Shown here: positions 7,068 to 16,025 of the stretch, piece after piece
Position numbering within the stretch: the stretch's first letter is position 1
Layout of the letters: the number at the start of each line of letters is the position of its first letter
Assembly (NCBI GenBank): GCA_963814975.1
Contig: CAWFFB010000012.1
Coordinates: 211,095-275,094 of the forward strand
Source: CAVUXJ01 sp963814975
GTDB taxonomy: Bacteria; Acidobacteriota; Vicinamibacteria; Vicinamibacterales; CAVVIG01
DNA: 64,000 nucleotides
Reading direction: 5' to 3'
Translations under genes and position numbers: made by a program
Notes under the pieces: generated by a model
What the model was told of the DNA's origin: nothing
Databases searched by the model: none
Seen by the model: only the letters and a program-made list of their open reading frames with translations

Positions 7068-9401
7068 ATGCGTTTCAGGATACCAGCAACGATTCTCTCT
7101 GTTCTTCTTCTGTCTGTTCGCGTCGACGTCTACGCACAGTCGACGGGTCGTGTCAGTGGACGGGTGCTCGATCAAACTGGGGCGGCACTTCCCGGGGTGG
7201 CAATCGATCTGGTGGTCAATGAGCGCGAGCTGACCACGACCACGGACGACACAGGAACGTACCGCTTCGATGCGGTGCCGTCCGGCAGCGCCGAGCTCAC
7301 ATTTCGCCTGCTCAACTTCGGCGTGCTGCGACGGTCGGTGAGCGTTGCGAGCAGTGCACCGGCGACTGCCGACGTCGTCTTGACGCTGTCGCTCAGCGCC
7401 GACGTCATCGTTACCGCGGTCGGGACATTTCGCAACATTGCGGACGTCGAGGACCCTGCGGCGAACCTGGTTGGGATCGCGGCTGCGGCCAGCCAAGGCG
7501 CCGTGACGGCGGCCCAGCTGGACGACCGACCGATCATGCGCGCCGGTGAGGTCCTCGAAACGGTGCCAGGCCTCGTGGTCAGCCAGCACAGTGGCGAGGG
7601 CAAGGCGAATCAATACTACCTGCGCGGCTTCAACTTGGATCACGGAACGGACTTCTCGACGACAGTCGCGGGGGTCCCGGTCAACACACCCACGGGCGCG
7701 CACGCGCATGGATACGCCGACGTCAGCTTTCTCATTCCTGAGCTCGTGAGCGGCGTTCAATTCAAGAAGGGCCCCTACTTCGCCGACGAAGGAGATTTTT
7801 CGGCGGCTGGTGCGGCCAACATCAACTACGTGAATCAACTCGACCGCTCCATCGTACGCGTGAGTGCGGGAAATGATGGCTGGGGGCGCCTGCTCGGCGC
7901 CGCCTCACCGCGCGTGGGCGGAGGAAATCTGCTTGGCGCGTTCGAGATCAATCACAACGACGGACCATGGGTGCGGCCGGACGATTATCGCAAGCTCAAT
8001 GGCGTCCTGCGGTACAGCCGCGGCGACAACCGCAACGGATTTTCGCTCACCGGAATGGGCTACTGGGCTGACTGGGATTCGACCGACCAGGTCCCGGAGC
8101 GAGCGATCGCCGCGGGGCTCATTCCACGGTTCGGCCTCCTCGATGCGAGTGATGGCGGGACGGCGAACCGCCAGAGTGTCGCTGCCGAGTATCAGCGCTC
8201 AAACGGGCCGTCATCGCTGCGCGCCACCGGCTTCCTCCTGCACAACCGCTTGAACTTGTTTTCGAACTTCACCTACTTCCTCGACGACCCGGACAATGGC
8301 GACCAATTCGAGCAGGCTGAGCGCCGGGTCGCTGCCGGCGGCCGCGTGACGTATCGACGTCTCGGCCACTTCCTTGAGCGCCACACCGAGAGCGCTGCCG
8401 GCGTTCAGCTGCGGCGGGATTGGCTCGACCCGGTGGGGCTGTATCGGACCGCCTCCCGCCAACGACTCTCGACCACGCGCGAGGACGAGGTCGGCCAGAC
8501 CATGGCCGCGGTCTATGCGCAGAGCGAGATCGAGTGGACGCGCACTTTTCGCACGACGTTCGGGCTCCGCGCGGATCGTTACCAGTTTTCGGTGACGTCA
8601 GATAACCCGCTGAACTCGGGCGATGGCTCCGATGGTCTGGTGAGTCCGAAGGTCGGAGCGATCCTCGGGCCTTGGAACGGCACCGAGCTGTACGTGAATG
8701 CCGGCACCGGCTTTCACAGCAATGATCCACGAGGCGCCACCATCAACGTCGATCCAGCGAATGGGGAACCTGTCGATCGCGTGACGCCGCTCGTCCGGGC
8801 GAAGGGGGGCGAGATCGGATTTCGCACGGTCCGCATACGCGGTCTGCAATCGACCGTGGCGCTATGGTACCTGGGTATCGACTCGGAACTGCTGTTCGTG
8901 GGTGACGCCAGCACGACGGAAGCGGGCCGTCCAAGCCGCCGCGTAGGCGTCGAATGGACCAACTATGCGCGGTTGGCGCCATGGATCACGGTCGACGCCG
9001 ATCTGGCGTTCACACGCGCGCGCTTCACCGATGACGATCCCGCAGGGACGCAGATTCCCGGCGCACTGGATCGCGTGGTTTCGGCGGGCCTGACGATCGA
9101 GCCGCGAAATCCCCTCTTCGGCAGCCTCCGGGTCCGTCATTTCGGCCCACGTCCACTGATCGAGGATGGGAGTGTCACCTCGAGAAGCACCACGATCTGG
9201 AATGGCGACATCGGATATCGGCTTTCGAACAAGGCAGGTCTGGTCTTGGAAGCGTTCAACCTCTTCGACGCCGAGGTCGCCGACATCGACTACTTCTACG
9301 CATCCCGTCTGCCCGGCGAGTCCGCGGACGGTGTGGAGGACGTCCACACGCACCCGGCTCTTCCGCGATCAGCCCGCATCGGCCTTCGGTTGTCGTTCTA
9401 G
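7068..9401 (+). CDS. TonB-dependent outer-membrane receptor with carboxypeptidase-like N-terminal domain
   Basis: A 777-residue outer-membrane receptor. A signal peptide (MRFRIPATILSVLLLSVRV, then VYAQ) is followed by a CarboxypepD_reg-like beta-sandwich (TGRVSGRVLDQTGAALPGVAI). A plug domain begins near residue 140 with RAGEVLETVPGLVV and NQYYLRGFNLDHG. A 22-strand type beta-barrel ends in the terminal aromatic motif IGLRLSF. Energised by TonB-ExbBD, it imports an unidentified substrate. The ATG at 7068 is preferred because upstream in-frame codons overlap the kinase gene. Its promoter is shared head-to-head with the regB-like gene, which hints at redox-linked expression. Confidence 0.88.
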   Translation: MRFRIPATILSVLLLSVRVDVYAQSTGRVSGRVLDQTGAALPGVAIDLVVNERELTTTTDDTGTYRFDAVPSGSAELTFRLLNFGVLRRSVSVASSAPATADVVLTLSLSADVIVTAVGTFRNIADVEDPAANLVGIAAAASQGAVTAAQLDDRPIMRAGEVLETVPGLVVSQHSGEGKANQYYLRGFNLDHGTDFSTTVAGVPVNTPTGAHAHGYADVSFLIPELVSGVQFKKGPYFADEGDFSAAGAANINYVNQLDRSIVRVSAGNDGWGRLLGAASPRVGGGNLLGAFEINHNDGPWVRPDDYRKLNGVLRYSRGDNRNGFSLTGMGYWADWDSTDQVPERAIAAGLIPRFGLLDASDGGTANRQSVAAEYQRSNGPSSLRATGFLLHNRLNLFSNFTYFLDDPDNGDQFEQAERRVAAGGRVTYRRLGHFLERHTESAAGVQLRRDWLDPVGLYRTASRQRLSTTREDEVGQTMAAVYAQSEIEWTRTFRTTFGLRADRYQFSVTSDNPLNSGDGSDGLVSPKVGAILGPWNGTELYVNAGTGFHSNDPRGATINVDPANGEPVDRVTPLVRAKGGEIGFRTVRIRGLQSTVALWYLGIDSELLFVGDASTTEAGRPSRRVGVEWTNYARLAPWITVDADLAFTRARFTDDDPAGTQIPGALDRVVSAGLTIEPRNPLFGSLRVRHFGPRPLIEDGSVTSRSTTIWNGDIGYRLSNKAGLVLEAFNLFDAEVADIDYFYASRLPGESADGVEDVHTHPALPRSARIGLRLSF

Positions 9402-9551
9402 CCAAGGCTGACGAACCTGACCGCGGCCACCGCCATGTGGGAGATGCGAGCGAATCGCCGCCCGCCATCGACGACCACTACGGATACGATCGCCTGACCA
9501 GCCCGACCGTGGCCAAGAAGGGACACCGCCGCCTGTCCCGAAGGCGCCCAA

Positions 9552-10364
9552 TCAGCTCGACAATACGTCTCCCTGGCCTTGGCCGAAACGGCGGGAAACA
9601 CGGTCGACGGGTTGCTCCGCAACCGGCATCTTGATTCGGAATGTCGCGCCGTCCCCGACATTCGTGAGCGCGTGCAGGGATCCACCATGGCTCTGCATGA
9701 TCGAGCGAGAGATGGCGAGCCCCATTCCTGTACGTTCTGCTTTCGTCGTGTAGAACGGCTCGAACAGCCGCTGCCGGTCGCACGGCAGAAAGCCCCCGCC
9801 AGTGTCGCGGACGCTGACAATGGCGACGTTCCGGCAATGACAGGTCCTGATGCCAAGCATTCGTCGACGTTCGGGAGGCTCTCGCATCGCCTCGGTGGCA
9901 TTCACGATCAGATTCAGGAGCACCTGTCGCATTTGCACAGCGTCAGCGACAACACATGGAAGGCGCTCGTCAAGCCTCAACTCGAGTGCTATCTGCAGTT
10001 CACGAAGGCGCGGCTGCGCAATCTCCACGATGTCGCGCACCACGTCGTTGAGCTCCATCGGTGCCGATTCCGTCGGGCGGTTCGCGAACACCGCGTGCGT
10101 ACGTTCGATGATCTCGCTGGCACGGCGGCTGTCTTGCAGCACGTCTTCCAGTGCCTCCCTGACTTCGCCTGTCGAGGTGCCGGCCGCAATCAATCGGAGG
10201 CAGGCGTTGATGTTGCTGACGATGGCCGTGAGCGGTTGATTCAGCTCGTGCGCATGGGACGCACTCAACTCCGTCATCGCCGAAATTCTCCACGTTCGGC
10301 CAAGTGGCGTCGGTGGCGTCACGGAGCGCGTACTCGGATTGCCTGCGCTCTGTGACGTCAGCAT
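9552..10364 (-). pseudogene. C-terminal kinase half of frameshifted MASE1-PAS histidine kinase
   Basis: This frame holds the HisKA and HATPase domains of the kinase whose sensor half lies directly upstream. It has H-box ISAMTELSASHAHELNQPL, N-box LLNLIVNATEAM, RDTGGGFLP and MGLAISRSIMQSHGG. The sensor half ends with the coil VTERRQSEYALRDATDA, and near 10300 the reading shifts into this frame (RTWRISAM). The catalytic residues are intact, so only the indel prevents a full-length kinase. Without repair this part would make at most a soluble transmitter. Confidence 0.75.
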
Positions 10365-11710
10365 AGGTACCCCTCAGACGCGTCGGCGTGCCACCACCGC
10401 CATCGGTGACGGCTCCCTTGCTCGCGATCCAACCTAAGGACCCATCTCGGTGAGTCATCCGGAACTCGGCATCGAAGGTGCCGATCGCGCCGCTCATGAA
10501 TGCATCCAGGCGCGACTTAACCTCGTCGCGGTCCGCCGGCGCAACCAGCCGCATCCAGCCGGCTACGCTGTCTTCGATGTCGGCATCACGGTATCCGAGC
10601 AGCGCCTTCAGGTTGCCTTCGACGTGGACGTCACCAGTTTCAAGATTGATCTCCCAGACGCCCAGACCTCCCGCGGCTGTCGCGAGCTCGTATCGTTGTT
10701 GCGTCTCGCGGAGGCGAGTCAGGATCGCGCTGTTTTCGTGGCCGACGTCGACGAGTCTGGCATGTTCAGTACGGTGCTCCTCGAGGAGCCCGGCAATCAG
10801 CATCATCAGGACGGCGTTCGCACCCGCAAAGACCTGAACCCCAAGCACGGTATCGCCCGACTGTGCCGCCATGAACGGACCGTGAGCACTCGACGCCGTG
10901 ATGATGGTCAGCACCGTTGTCCAAAGGAGCGCGAAGGACAAGCCTGAAGCGCCGAAGCGGACGATCGCCCACAGCAAGAAGGGGGTCGCTGCGTAGAGGG
11001 CCACCGACAACCCGAGCACATCGGCTCTTGGGAAATAACTGGTGGCCACGTGGACGGAACCGATGCCGAGCAGCAACAACCAGAACTCCACCACGCCTCG
11101 CGGCGCCTTGGTCGGCTTGGAGAGAAGAAATTGACCGGTCACCACGAAAGGCGGAACGAGCGTCATCGACGCCACTGCGTTCGTGACGGTCCGCGCCAAC
11201 CACGCATCCCAGAAATCGGGCGCCCATCCGAGACTGACATAGACCGCCGCGGGAATCAGCGATGCGATCGCTGGCGCGGCAATACATGCCCCGGCGACGA
11301 ACGCCAGGACACTACGGATGTCCGAGAGCAGCGGCCGAGTCCGGGACCATCGATCGGCGACAACGGCGGCGAGCACGGCCTGAAAGCCGTTCCCAACAAA
11401 CTGAATGAGCCATGCGGTGATGGGAACGCCATCCCTGGCGTGAGCGACGGCATGAGCGACGAACGCACCGGCCAAGATTCGCGGCCACGCTCGAGGAGCG
11501 ACCAATAACAAGGCCGCAGTGAGCGCGGCCGTCGGAGGCCAGAAATAAGGAGATGCCGCTCGCCGGGAAGCGAAGCGCAAAGCCGGCCAAGCACCCCACG
11601 TAGTACGCCAGGCCGACGATGGCTGGCGGCCAGAGGCTGCGTACAAGTATCCACGCATCGATCTGACTGGTCGGCGGCGAATCAAGGGCGACTCCCCGGA
11701 TGCGGTCCAC
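10000..11710 (-). pseudogene. MASE1-PAS sensor half of frameshifted histidine kinase
   Basis: The N-terminal part has approximately eight hydrophobic helices of a MASE1 integral-membrane sensor (YFWPPTAALTAALLLVAP, RILAGAFVAHAVAHA, SLGWAPDFWDAWLART). A PAS/PAC unit follows (AAGGLGVWEINLETGDVHVE, EFRMTHRDGSLGWIASKG, ADVTERR). The first MASE1 helix is in another frame (VGLAYYVGCLAGFALRFPAS) and joins if one base is dropped near 11548, giving GIS-YFWPP. The probable true start is then a GTG at 11710. A second indel near 10300 separates the kinase half. Two independent single-base lesions in one otherwise well conserved gene suggest a young pseudogene or assembly indels. Confidence 0.75.
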
Positions 11711-12070
11711 GGTTATTCGGGGACAGTCTACCGCCGGGGTTTCCCAAATACCTCCCAAATCAAGGATGCGCCCGGACTGCACTGCCACCGGCGTGATCAC
11801 GGCCCTGAAGGCTTGGCTGCTCTTCGAGGCACGGCCTCCGGGATTCACCCGATCCAGAGCTTGCTTCTTGCCGCCGGGCCGGATTCATCGTAGCGTTGGC
11901 GGTATGCGAAGGCCTGAGGGACGGCGCTGTCAAGGCCACTTCGCGCCATGCCTTCTCACGCTATGAATCGACTTGATTCGCCTCTAGCGACGCGCGATGT
12001 TGGTGATCACCGGACCCGCGACAGCCCCCGACCGCAGCGGTGGCGGCGCACAACTTGGGAAGGAGGAGAT
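11711..12070. other. Intergenic region between divergent genes
   Basis: I find no convincing gene here. The region holds the upstream sequences of the minus-strand MASE1 kinase and of the plus-strand secreted protein. The latter has a strong AAGGAGGAG ribosome binding site immediately before its ATG. Confidence 0.4.
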
Positions 12071-12781
12071 ATGAACAGCAGGCGTGCACTATCAATGGCC
12101 TTGGTCGGGCTCATATCCCTAATGCCCCTTCAGACGAAGGGCGATGCCCAGACCCAGGAGAAGCCGATCGTGCAGATACCCCAGTCCGGGGTACCGCAGA
12201 TCATCACGATGGAGGGCAAGTTCGTCCGGGCGTCGTACAACAACGAAGGCTACGTGATCCTCGGCTACCAGGCCTCCAACCGTTCGGTCGGCGAGGAATG
12301 GATGCTCCTCGAGGTCGGCATGACGGTGCTCGACAGGACGCCGGACTACCGGTTGACCCGAGACGCCCTATCGCTCGAGATGCCTGATGGCAAGACGATC
12401 CCGTTGCCGTCGGTTGGCGAGCAGCGGGAGGGGAAGGTCCAGGCAATTCAGCAGCGGGCAAAGGTCCAGCGCGATTCGATCAACTACTTTCCTACGCGCG
12501 CGAGCCGGGCGTGCGCCATTCTTTTCTTTCCCGACCTGGGAGCTCGGGCGCTTCCCGCCGACGACGTGGAGCTCAGCAACGACCGCGCCTGTCTCGGTCG
12601 TCTGTATTTCCATATCCCGGGCGGTATCGCATATGGCCAGCATTGGCTCAACGTGAAGTTCGCGAACAGCCTCGTGCGCGTGCCCTTTCGGATCCTGACC
12701 AAGGAAGAAGAGCAGTTCTTCTCGAAGAACTACAAGAGCATCGAGAAGCAGGTCAAAGACGCGTTCAAGGCGAAGAAGTGA
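12071..12781 (+). CDS. Secreted protein of unknown function
   Basis: A 236-residue protein with a clear Sec signal peptide (NSRRALSMALVGLISLMPLQ, cleavage after about GDAQ). The mature part begins with a segment that reads as beta-rich (GKFVRASYNNEGYVILGYQ, WMLLEVGMTVLDRTPDYRL). A central FPTRASRACAILFFPDL follows, and a Lys/Glu-rich C-terminal helix ends the protein (EEEQFFSKNYKSIEKQVKD). I do not recognise a characterised family; similar uncharacterised exported proteins occur in Acidobacteriota. The start is fixed by the AAGGAGGAG ribosome binding site. It appears to be a single-gene unit. Confidence 0.7.
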   Translation: MNSRRALSMALVGLISLMPLQTKGDAQTQEKPIVQIPQSGVPQIITMEGKFVRASYNNEGYVILGYQASNRSVGEEWMLLEVGMTVLDRTPDYRLTRDALSLEMPDGKTIPLPSVGEQREGKVQAIQQRAKVQRDSINYFPTRASRACAILFFPDLGARALPADDVELSNDRACLGRLYFHIPGGIAYGQHWLNVKFANSLVRVPFRILTKEEEQFFSKNYKSIEKQVKDAFKAKK

Positions 12782-13198
12782 ACTGGCCACGGGCGAGGCG
12801 TGCTGTGATCGCCAGACCCGCTTGACCTGGCAGTCTGCGATGTTCTCGGTCGCGAACGCGTCGCGATTCGTGTCAGGCGAACGAGTCAACACGTCGGAGC
12901 CGCCGTAGACGCAGGCCGCCTTCGCGATCGACCGAACCTCTTCCGGCGTGACCCCACGTCCGGTTGAAGTCGAAGTGGCGAGTTGTTCCTGGTTCTCGCC
13001 GTCACCGTGGAAACAGGAACGTCGCCACTAATCGGAACCGCCAGCTGGCTCCCCCGTCCGGACTGGCGATCGTTGGGTCGGCGGCCACCGCGAAGCTCAC
13101 CGGACGGCTGCCGAACAGCGTCACCTTGGGCTCCGGGTGGCGACCTGGTTGCGGTCCCCGGAAGGGTGGATCAAGCGGAAGTCATCCAGGAGCTCGAG
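12782..13198. other. Gap with a possible minus-strand gene remnant
   Basis: No intact gene. On the minus strand around 12840-12970, VTPEEVRSIAKAACVYGG weakly resembles the start of DUF1254 proteins (TPEEARAIAKEAYIYG), but it is followed by no recognisable continuation. I regard it as a possible small remnant only. Confidence 0.2.
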
Positions 13199-13906
13199 AT
13201 GAACAAGGCACAAACAAGGAGCGAGCTGCGATATCCAAACGAGAGCAGAGAGTATCGCGATGCGCGCAACTCATTGCTCGAGAACGAACGAGCGCTTGTC
13301 GACAAGGTGAGGGCCGTGGCCGCGGAACGCCGCAACCTGCCTCTCGGCGGGCAATTGAAAGAGGACTACGTCTTCCAGTGGGCCAACGATGGAAAAGTGG
13401 GACAGCCGGTGAAGTTCTCCGAGCTATTTGGAGACAAGGACACGCTGCTGCTCTACTCGTTCATGTACGGCCCGAACTGGGACAATCCCTGTCCTTCTTG
13501 CACGTCGCTGGTCGATGGGTTCGATCGAACCACGTACCAGGTGACCCGACACGCGGCGTTCGTCGCAATTGCCAAAGCCCCGGCCGAACGCATCAGTGCG
13601 TGGGCCAGGCAACGTGGATGGTCGCAGATCGCGCTGGTGTCCGGAGCGGAGTCTACCTATCAAGCGGATTACAGGTGCCAGGGAGACTCTGATGACTTGC
13701 AGTGGCCCGTGATGCATGTGTTCAGGAAGCAGGATGGAAAGATCTTTCACTTCTGGGGAACTGAATCGACGTCGAATCATCTCGACACGGTGTGGACGTA
13801 TTGGAATCTCATGGACTTTACGCCAGATGGCCGTCCAGACATTCCCACACCGCCCCAGGAGTTCAGGTCCGAATTCCTGGAAACACATTATCTGAATAGA
13901 CAGTAG
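13199..13906 (+). CDS. DUF899 family thioredoxin-like protein
   Basis: A 235-residue cytoplasmic protein of the DUF899 family (thioredoxin-fold, called dithiol-disulfide isomerase in some annotations; activity unproven). Diagnostic is the block SFMYGPNWDNPCPSCTSLVD with its CPSC pair. It is preceded by the N-terminal helix NESREYRDARNSLLENERAL and followed by AERISAWARQRGW and HVFRKQDGKIFHFWGTE. The C-terminal YWNLMDFTPDGRPD is also typical. The ATG at 13199 follows an AGGAG ribosome binding site, whereas the upstream in-frame extension is low-quality sequence. It appears monocistronic. Confidence 0.85.
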   Translation: MNKAQTRSELRYPNESREYRDARNSLLENERALVDKVRAVAAERRNLPLGGQLKEDYVFQWANDGKVGQPVKFSELFGDKDTLLLYSFMYGPNWDNPCPSCTSLVDGFDRTTYQVTRHAAFVAIAKAPAERISAWARQRGWSQIALVSGAESTYQADYRCQGDSDDLQWPVMHVFRKQDGKIFHFWGTESTSNHLDTVWTYWNLMDFTPDGRPDIPTPPQEFRSEFLETHYLNRQ

Positions 13907-14016
13907 AACCATGCCGCTCGCGCCGGACCGGGAAGGGAGATCATCGCTCCGCTGCTCTCCCCTGCCCAGCCCGGCGGCAACGACTGCTGCGTGTCGATGT
14001 CGGCGACCCCGCCCGC

Positions 14017-14316
14017 TCAGCTCTCAATTCGATAGATCTCCCTCCGACCGCGGTCGACGAGGTCGTGATAATCAGCCATGGTTTTTCGGAGGGTCTCGTT
14101 GGTCATGAGACTCTGCTCGACGGCGAAGAAATCATCGATCTTCTCGACTCTCGCCTCCGCAACGATTGTCCAGAAGGGCTCGCCCGTGACATCGGTGAGC
14201 ACGCGAAGGGGTTCCCGGCCAGTTTCTTCGAGGACCGTTGAAATGGCGCGGAACTTCTCAACCATTTGGCGGACCTTCCCCGGCTTGCAGTTCAGAACCT
14301 CACGGATTACGTACAT
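14017..14316 (-). CDS. Small dimeric alpha/beta-barrel-like protein (NIPSNAP/ABM type)
   Basis: A 99-residue protein starting MYVIREVLNCKPGKVRQMVE and containing FWTIVAEARVEKIDDFFAVE and a C-terminal YHDLVDRGRREIYRIE. The spacing of the strands and helices, together with the opening that reads as a strand followed by KPGKV, looks like the ferredoxin-like fold of NIPSNAP and antibiotic-biosynthesis-monooxygenase-like domains. No catalytic residue can be named. It lies upstream of the haloperoxidase-like gene's 3' end on the same strand, 155 bp away. Confidence 0.55.
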   Translation of the reverse strand: MYVIREVLNCKPGKVRQMVEKFRAISTVLEETGREPLRVLTDVTGEPFWTIVAEARVEKIDDFFAVEQSLMTNETLRKTMADYHDLVDRGRREIYRIES

Positions 14317-14471
14317 GACCTCCTCCTCTCACCCATCACCTCGAGTTCGGCACTCGCCATGATCCGGACTCATCCCGCCCCCTTCGGCCAGCCGGCTGCA
14401 GAAGCCATCTCCGCAGTCCTCTACTGTTGGCAACTCCTTCATCGGACGCTGGACTCTTGATCTCCTCGTGA

Positions 14472-15923
14472 TCATCGCCGACGCCGCGGAAGGGTTCGAG
14501 CGACGTCGCGACCGACGATCCTTCCCGCCGCCCACCCATCTTCGACGGCGTGGACGAAATGAATTCCGCCGAAGACGCGCGAGAGGCCGGCTTCGCGCGC
14601 TGCCTGCGAAAAGCTCCTGAAGCGCCGGGTCACGCCCGGCAGTGTGTCGCTCGTCACGGCAAAGGAAACCGAGGCGCCGAATTGTGCCGTCAGCACTTCG
14701 GCGGCCGCGGCCGACGTCATGGCTGCGGCGGATGGATAGTCAGGAATCGGTGGAATAAGGAACGTCAACGGCTCGCCTGGGGGCGTCCACAGCAACGGCA
14801 GCCACTCTGGGTCTGCCTCGGTCTCGTCGTTGTCGTCCTCGCTGGCGCGGCGGATGGCCGTGTAGGGCCGCCAGAAACGGAAGTGATATTTGGCGTCGAA
14901 GCACGCAATCCCCGCATCGGCGACGGCGAAGTTCATCAGCGCCAGCACGCGCGCAGCGCGCCACGGATTTACCTGCTCCCGTTGCATCACAGTCGTGGCG
15001 ATATCGTTCCAGATCGCAAATGGCTCGAACCAGAAGAACGCCGTATTGGTCTGGTCGGGCGTTCGCGACGAATCGTGAAGCCTGCCGTAGGCCTTGAGGA
15101 AGTTGACGTCGTTTGCATAGCGCTTGCTGCGCAGCGGATCGGGTCCGTTGAGCCGGAGGCGCGCGCGGTCGATGACGAACGGGGTGAGCCGACCCCAGCC
15201 GGGAAAGAGAGCGGCGGGGCCAAGCGGCGGGGCGTCGAACGGCGGAGTGAAGTCGTAGTCGCCGGGCTTGCCCGTCGGGACGTACACCGGCTCCGTAATC
15301 GGCCCCTGTTGCGGAGGCCACGGACTCGGCAGGATGCCATCGTCAGCTCGCCGATCCAGATTCGCACGGGCAGCCTGTTGACCGAGGAGCACGCCCTGAT
15401 CTTTGGCGGGGCCATCTGGCACGGCAGCCAACGTGGCGGCGTACTCTTGCTCGATTCGTGGCTGCTGATTGGGTGTCAGGGCGAGCATCACGTCGCGAGC
15501 CGCGCTCCCGACGGCAGCATCGAGCGACGCTCCAGGGGACGAGAGGGCGACAGTGTAGGGTTGATAGCGATCTTCGATGCCGTTCACGGCATCGTGAATG
15601 GCTGCGTGGAGGATTGCCATCGCGCGCGAGTCGAGGATGGGGCCAACGTCGACGGGAAAGATCTCGTTCGCGATGCGGTTCCAGTGAATGACGGGATTGC
15701 TGTGTCCTCGCTTGTCCCGAACGGACAACCTCGATTCCCCGTTCACGGCACCCGAATCAATAGTCGGTCTTGAAGCGACCAGGTTCTCGGTGGCCAACCG
15801 CTGCAAATGGCTGCTGACGTTGCCTGTAGGACCTGGCTCCTCACGGGTCTGTGGTTTAGACGAGGCGGCAAGCATCAGGCAGCTCAAGACCAGAAGTCCT
15901 TTACAGGTTTTGTATCGTGGCAT
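14472..15923 (-). CDS. Vanadium-dependent haloperoxidase-like (PAP2 superfamily) exported protein
   Basis: A 483-residue protein with an N-terminal signal segment (KTCKGLLVLSCLMLAASS) and the bacterial vanadium haloperoxidase fold. Helices include AMAILHAAIHDAVNGIE near residue 105. The anion-site motif KYHFRFWRPYTAI (Lys and Arg-Pro) is near 345. A second motif is SRVFGGIHFVHAVEDG (Arg and His) near 450. The middle motif, normally PSGH, reads PDYPSAAAMTSA, so the His usually thought to act in halide oxidation is absent. Peroxidase activity is therefore doubtful although vanadate or phosphate binding may remain. The next gene upstream on the strand encodes a LuxR regulator. Confidence 0.8.
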   Translation of the reverse strand: MPRYKTCKGLLVLSCLMLAASSKPQTREEPGPTGNVSSHLQRLATENLVASRPTIDSGAVNGESRLSVRDKRGHSNPVIHWNRIANEIFPVDVGPILDSRAMAILHAAIHDAVNGIEDRYQPYTVALSSPGASLDAAVGSAARDVMLALTPNQQPRIEQEYAATLAAVPDGPAKDQGVLLGQQAARANLDRRADDGILPSPWPPQQGPITEPVYVPTGKPGDYDFTPPFDAPPLGPAALFPGWGRLTPFVIDRARLRLNGPDPLRSKRYANDVNFLKAYGRLHDSSRTPDQTNTAFFWFEPFAIWNDIATTVMQREQVNPWRAARVLALMNFAVADAGIACFDAKYHFRFWRPYTAIRRASEDDNDETEADPEWLPLLWTPPGEPLTFLIPPIPDYPSAAAMTSAAAAEVLTAQFGASVSFAVTSDTLPGVTRRFRSFSQAAREAGLSRVFGGIHFVHAVEDGWAAGRIVGRDVARTLPRRRR

Positions 15924-16025
15924 CTTCCCTCTCCCACGCGGGACCGGGAGGTCCGCGTCGATCCGTGTTTCCTAAGCAGAAACCACGGTACGGCTCCTGC
16001 GAGCCGCGCACATCGGGGGGAACCC

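Noticed and set aside
12841..12960. DUF1254 gene on the minus strand
   Set aside because: Only a weak approximately 18-residue resemblance (VTPEEVRSIAKAACVYGG) with no continuing domain; recorded only as a doubtful remnant.
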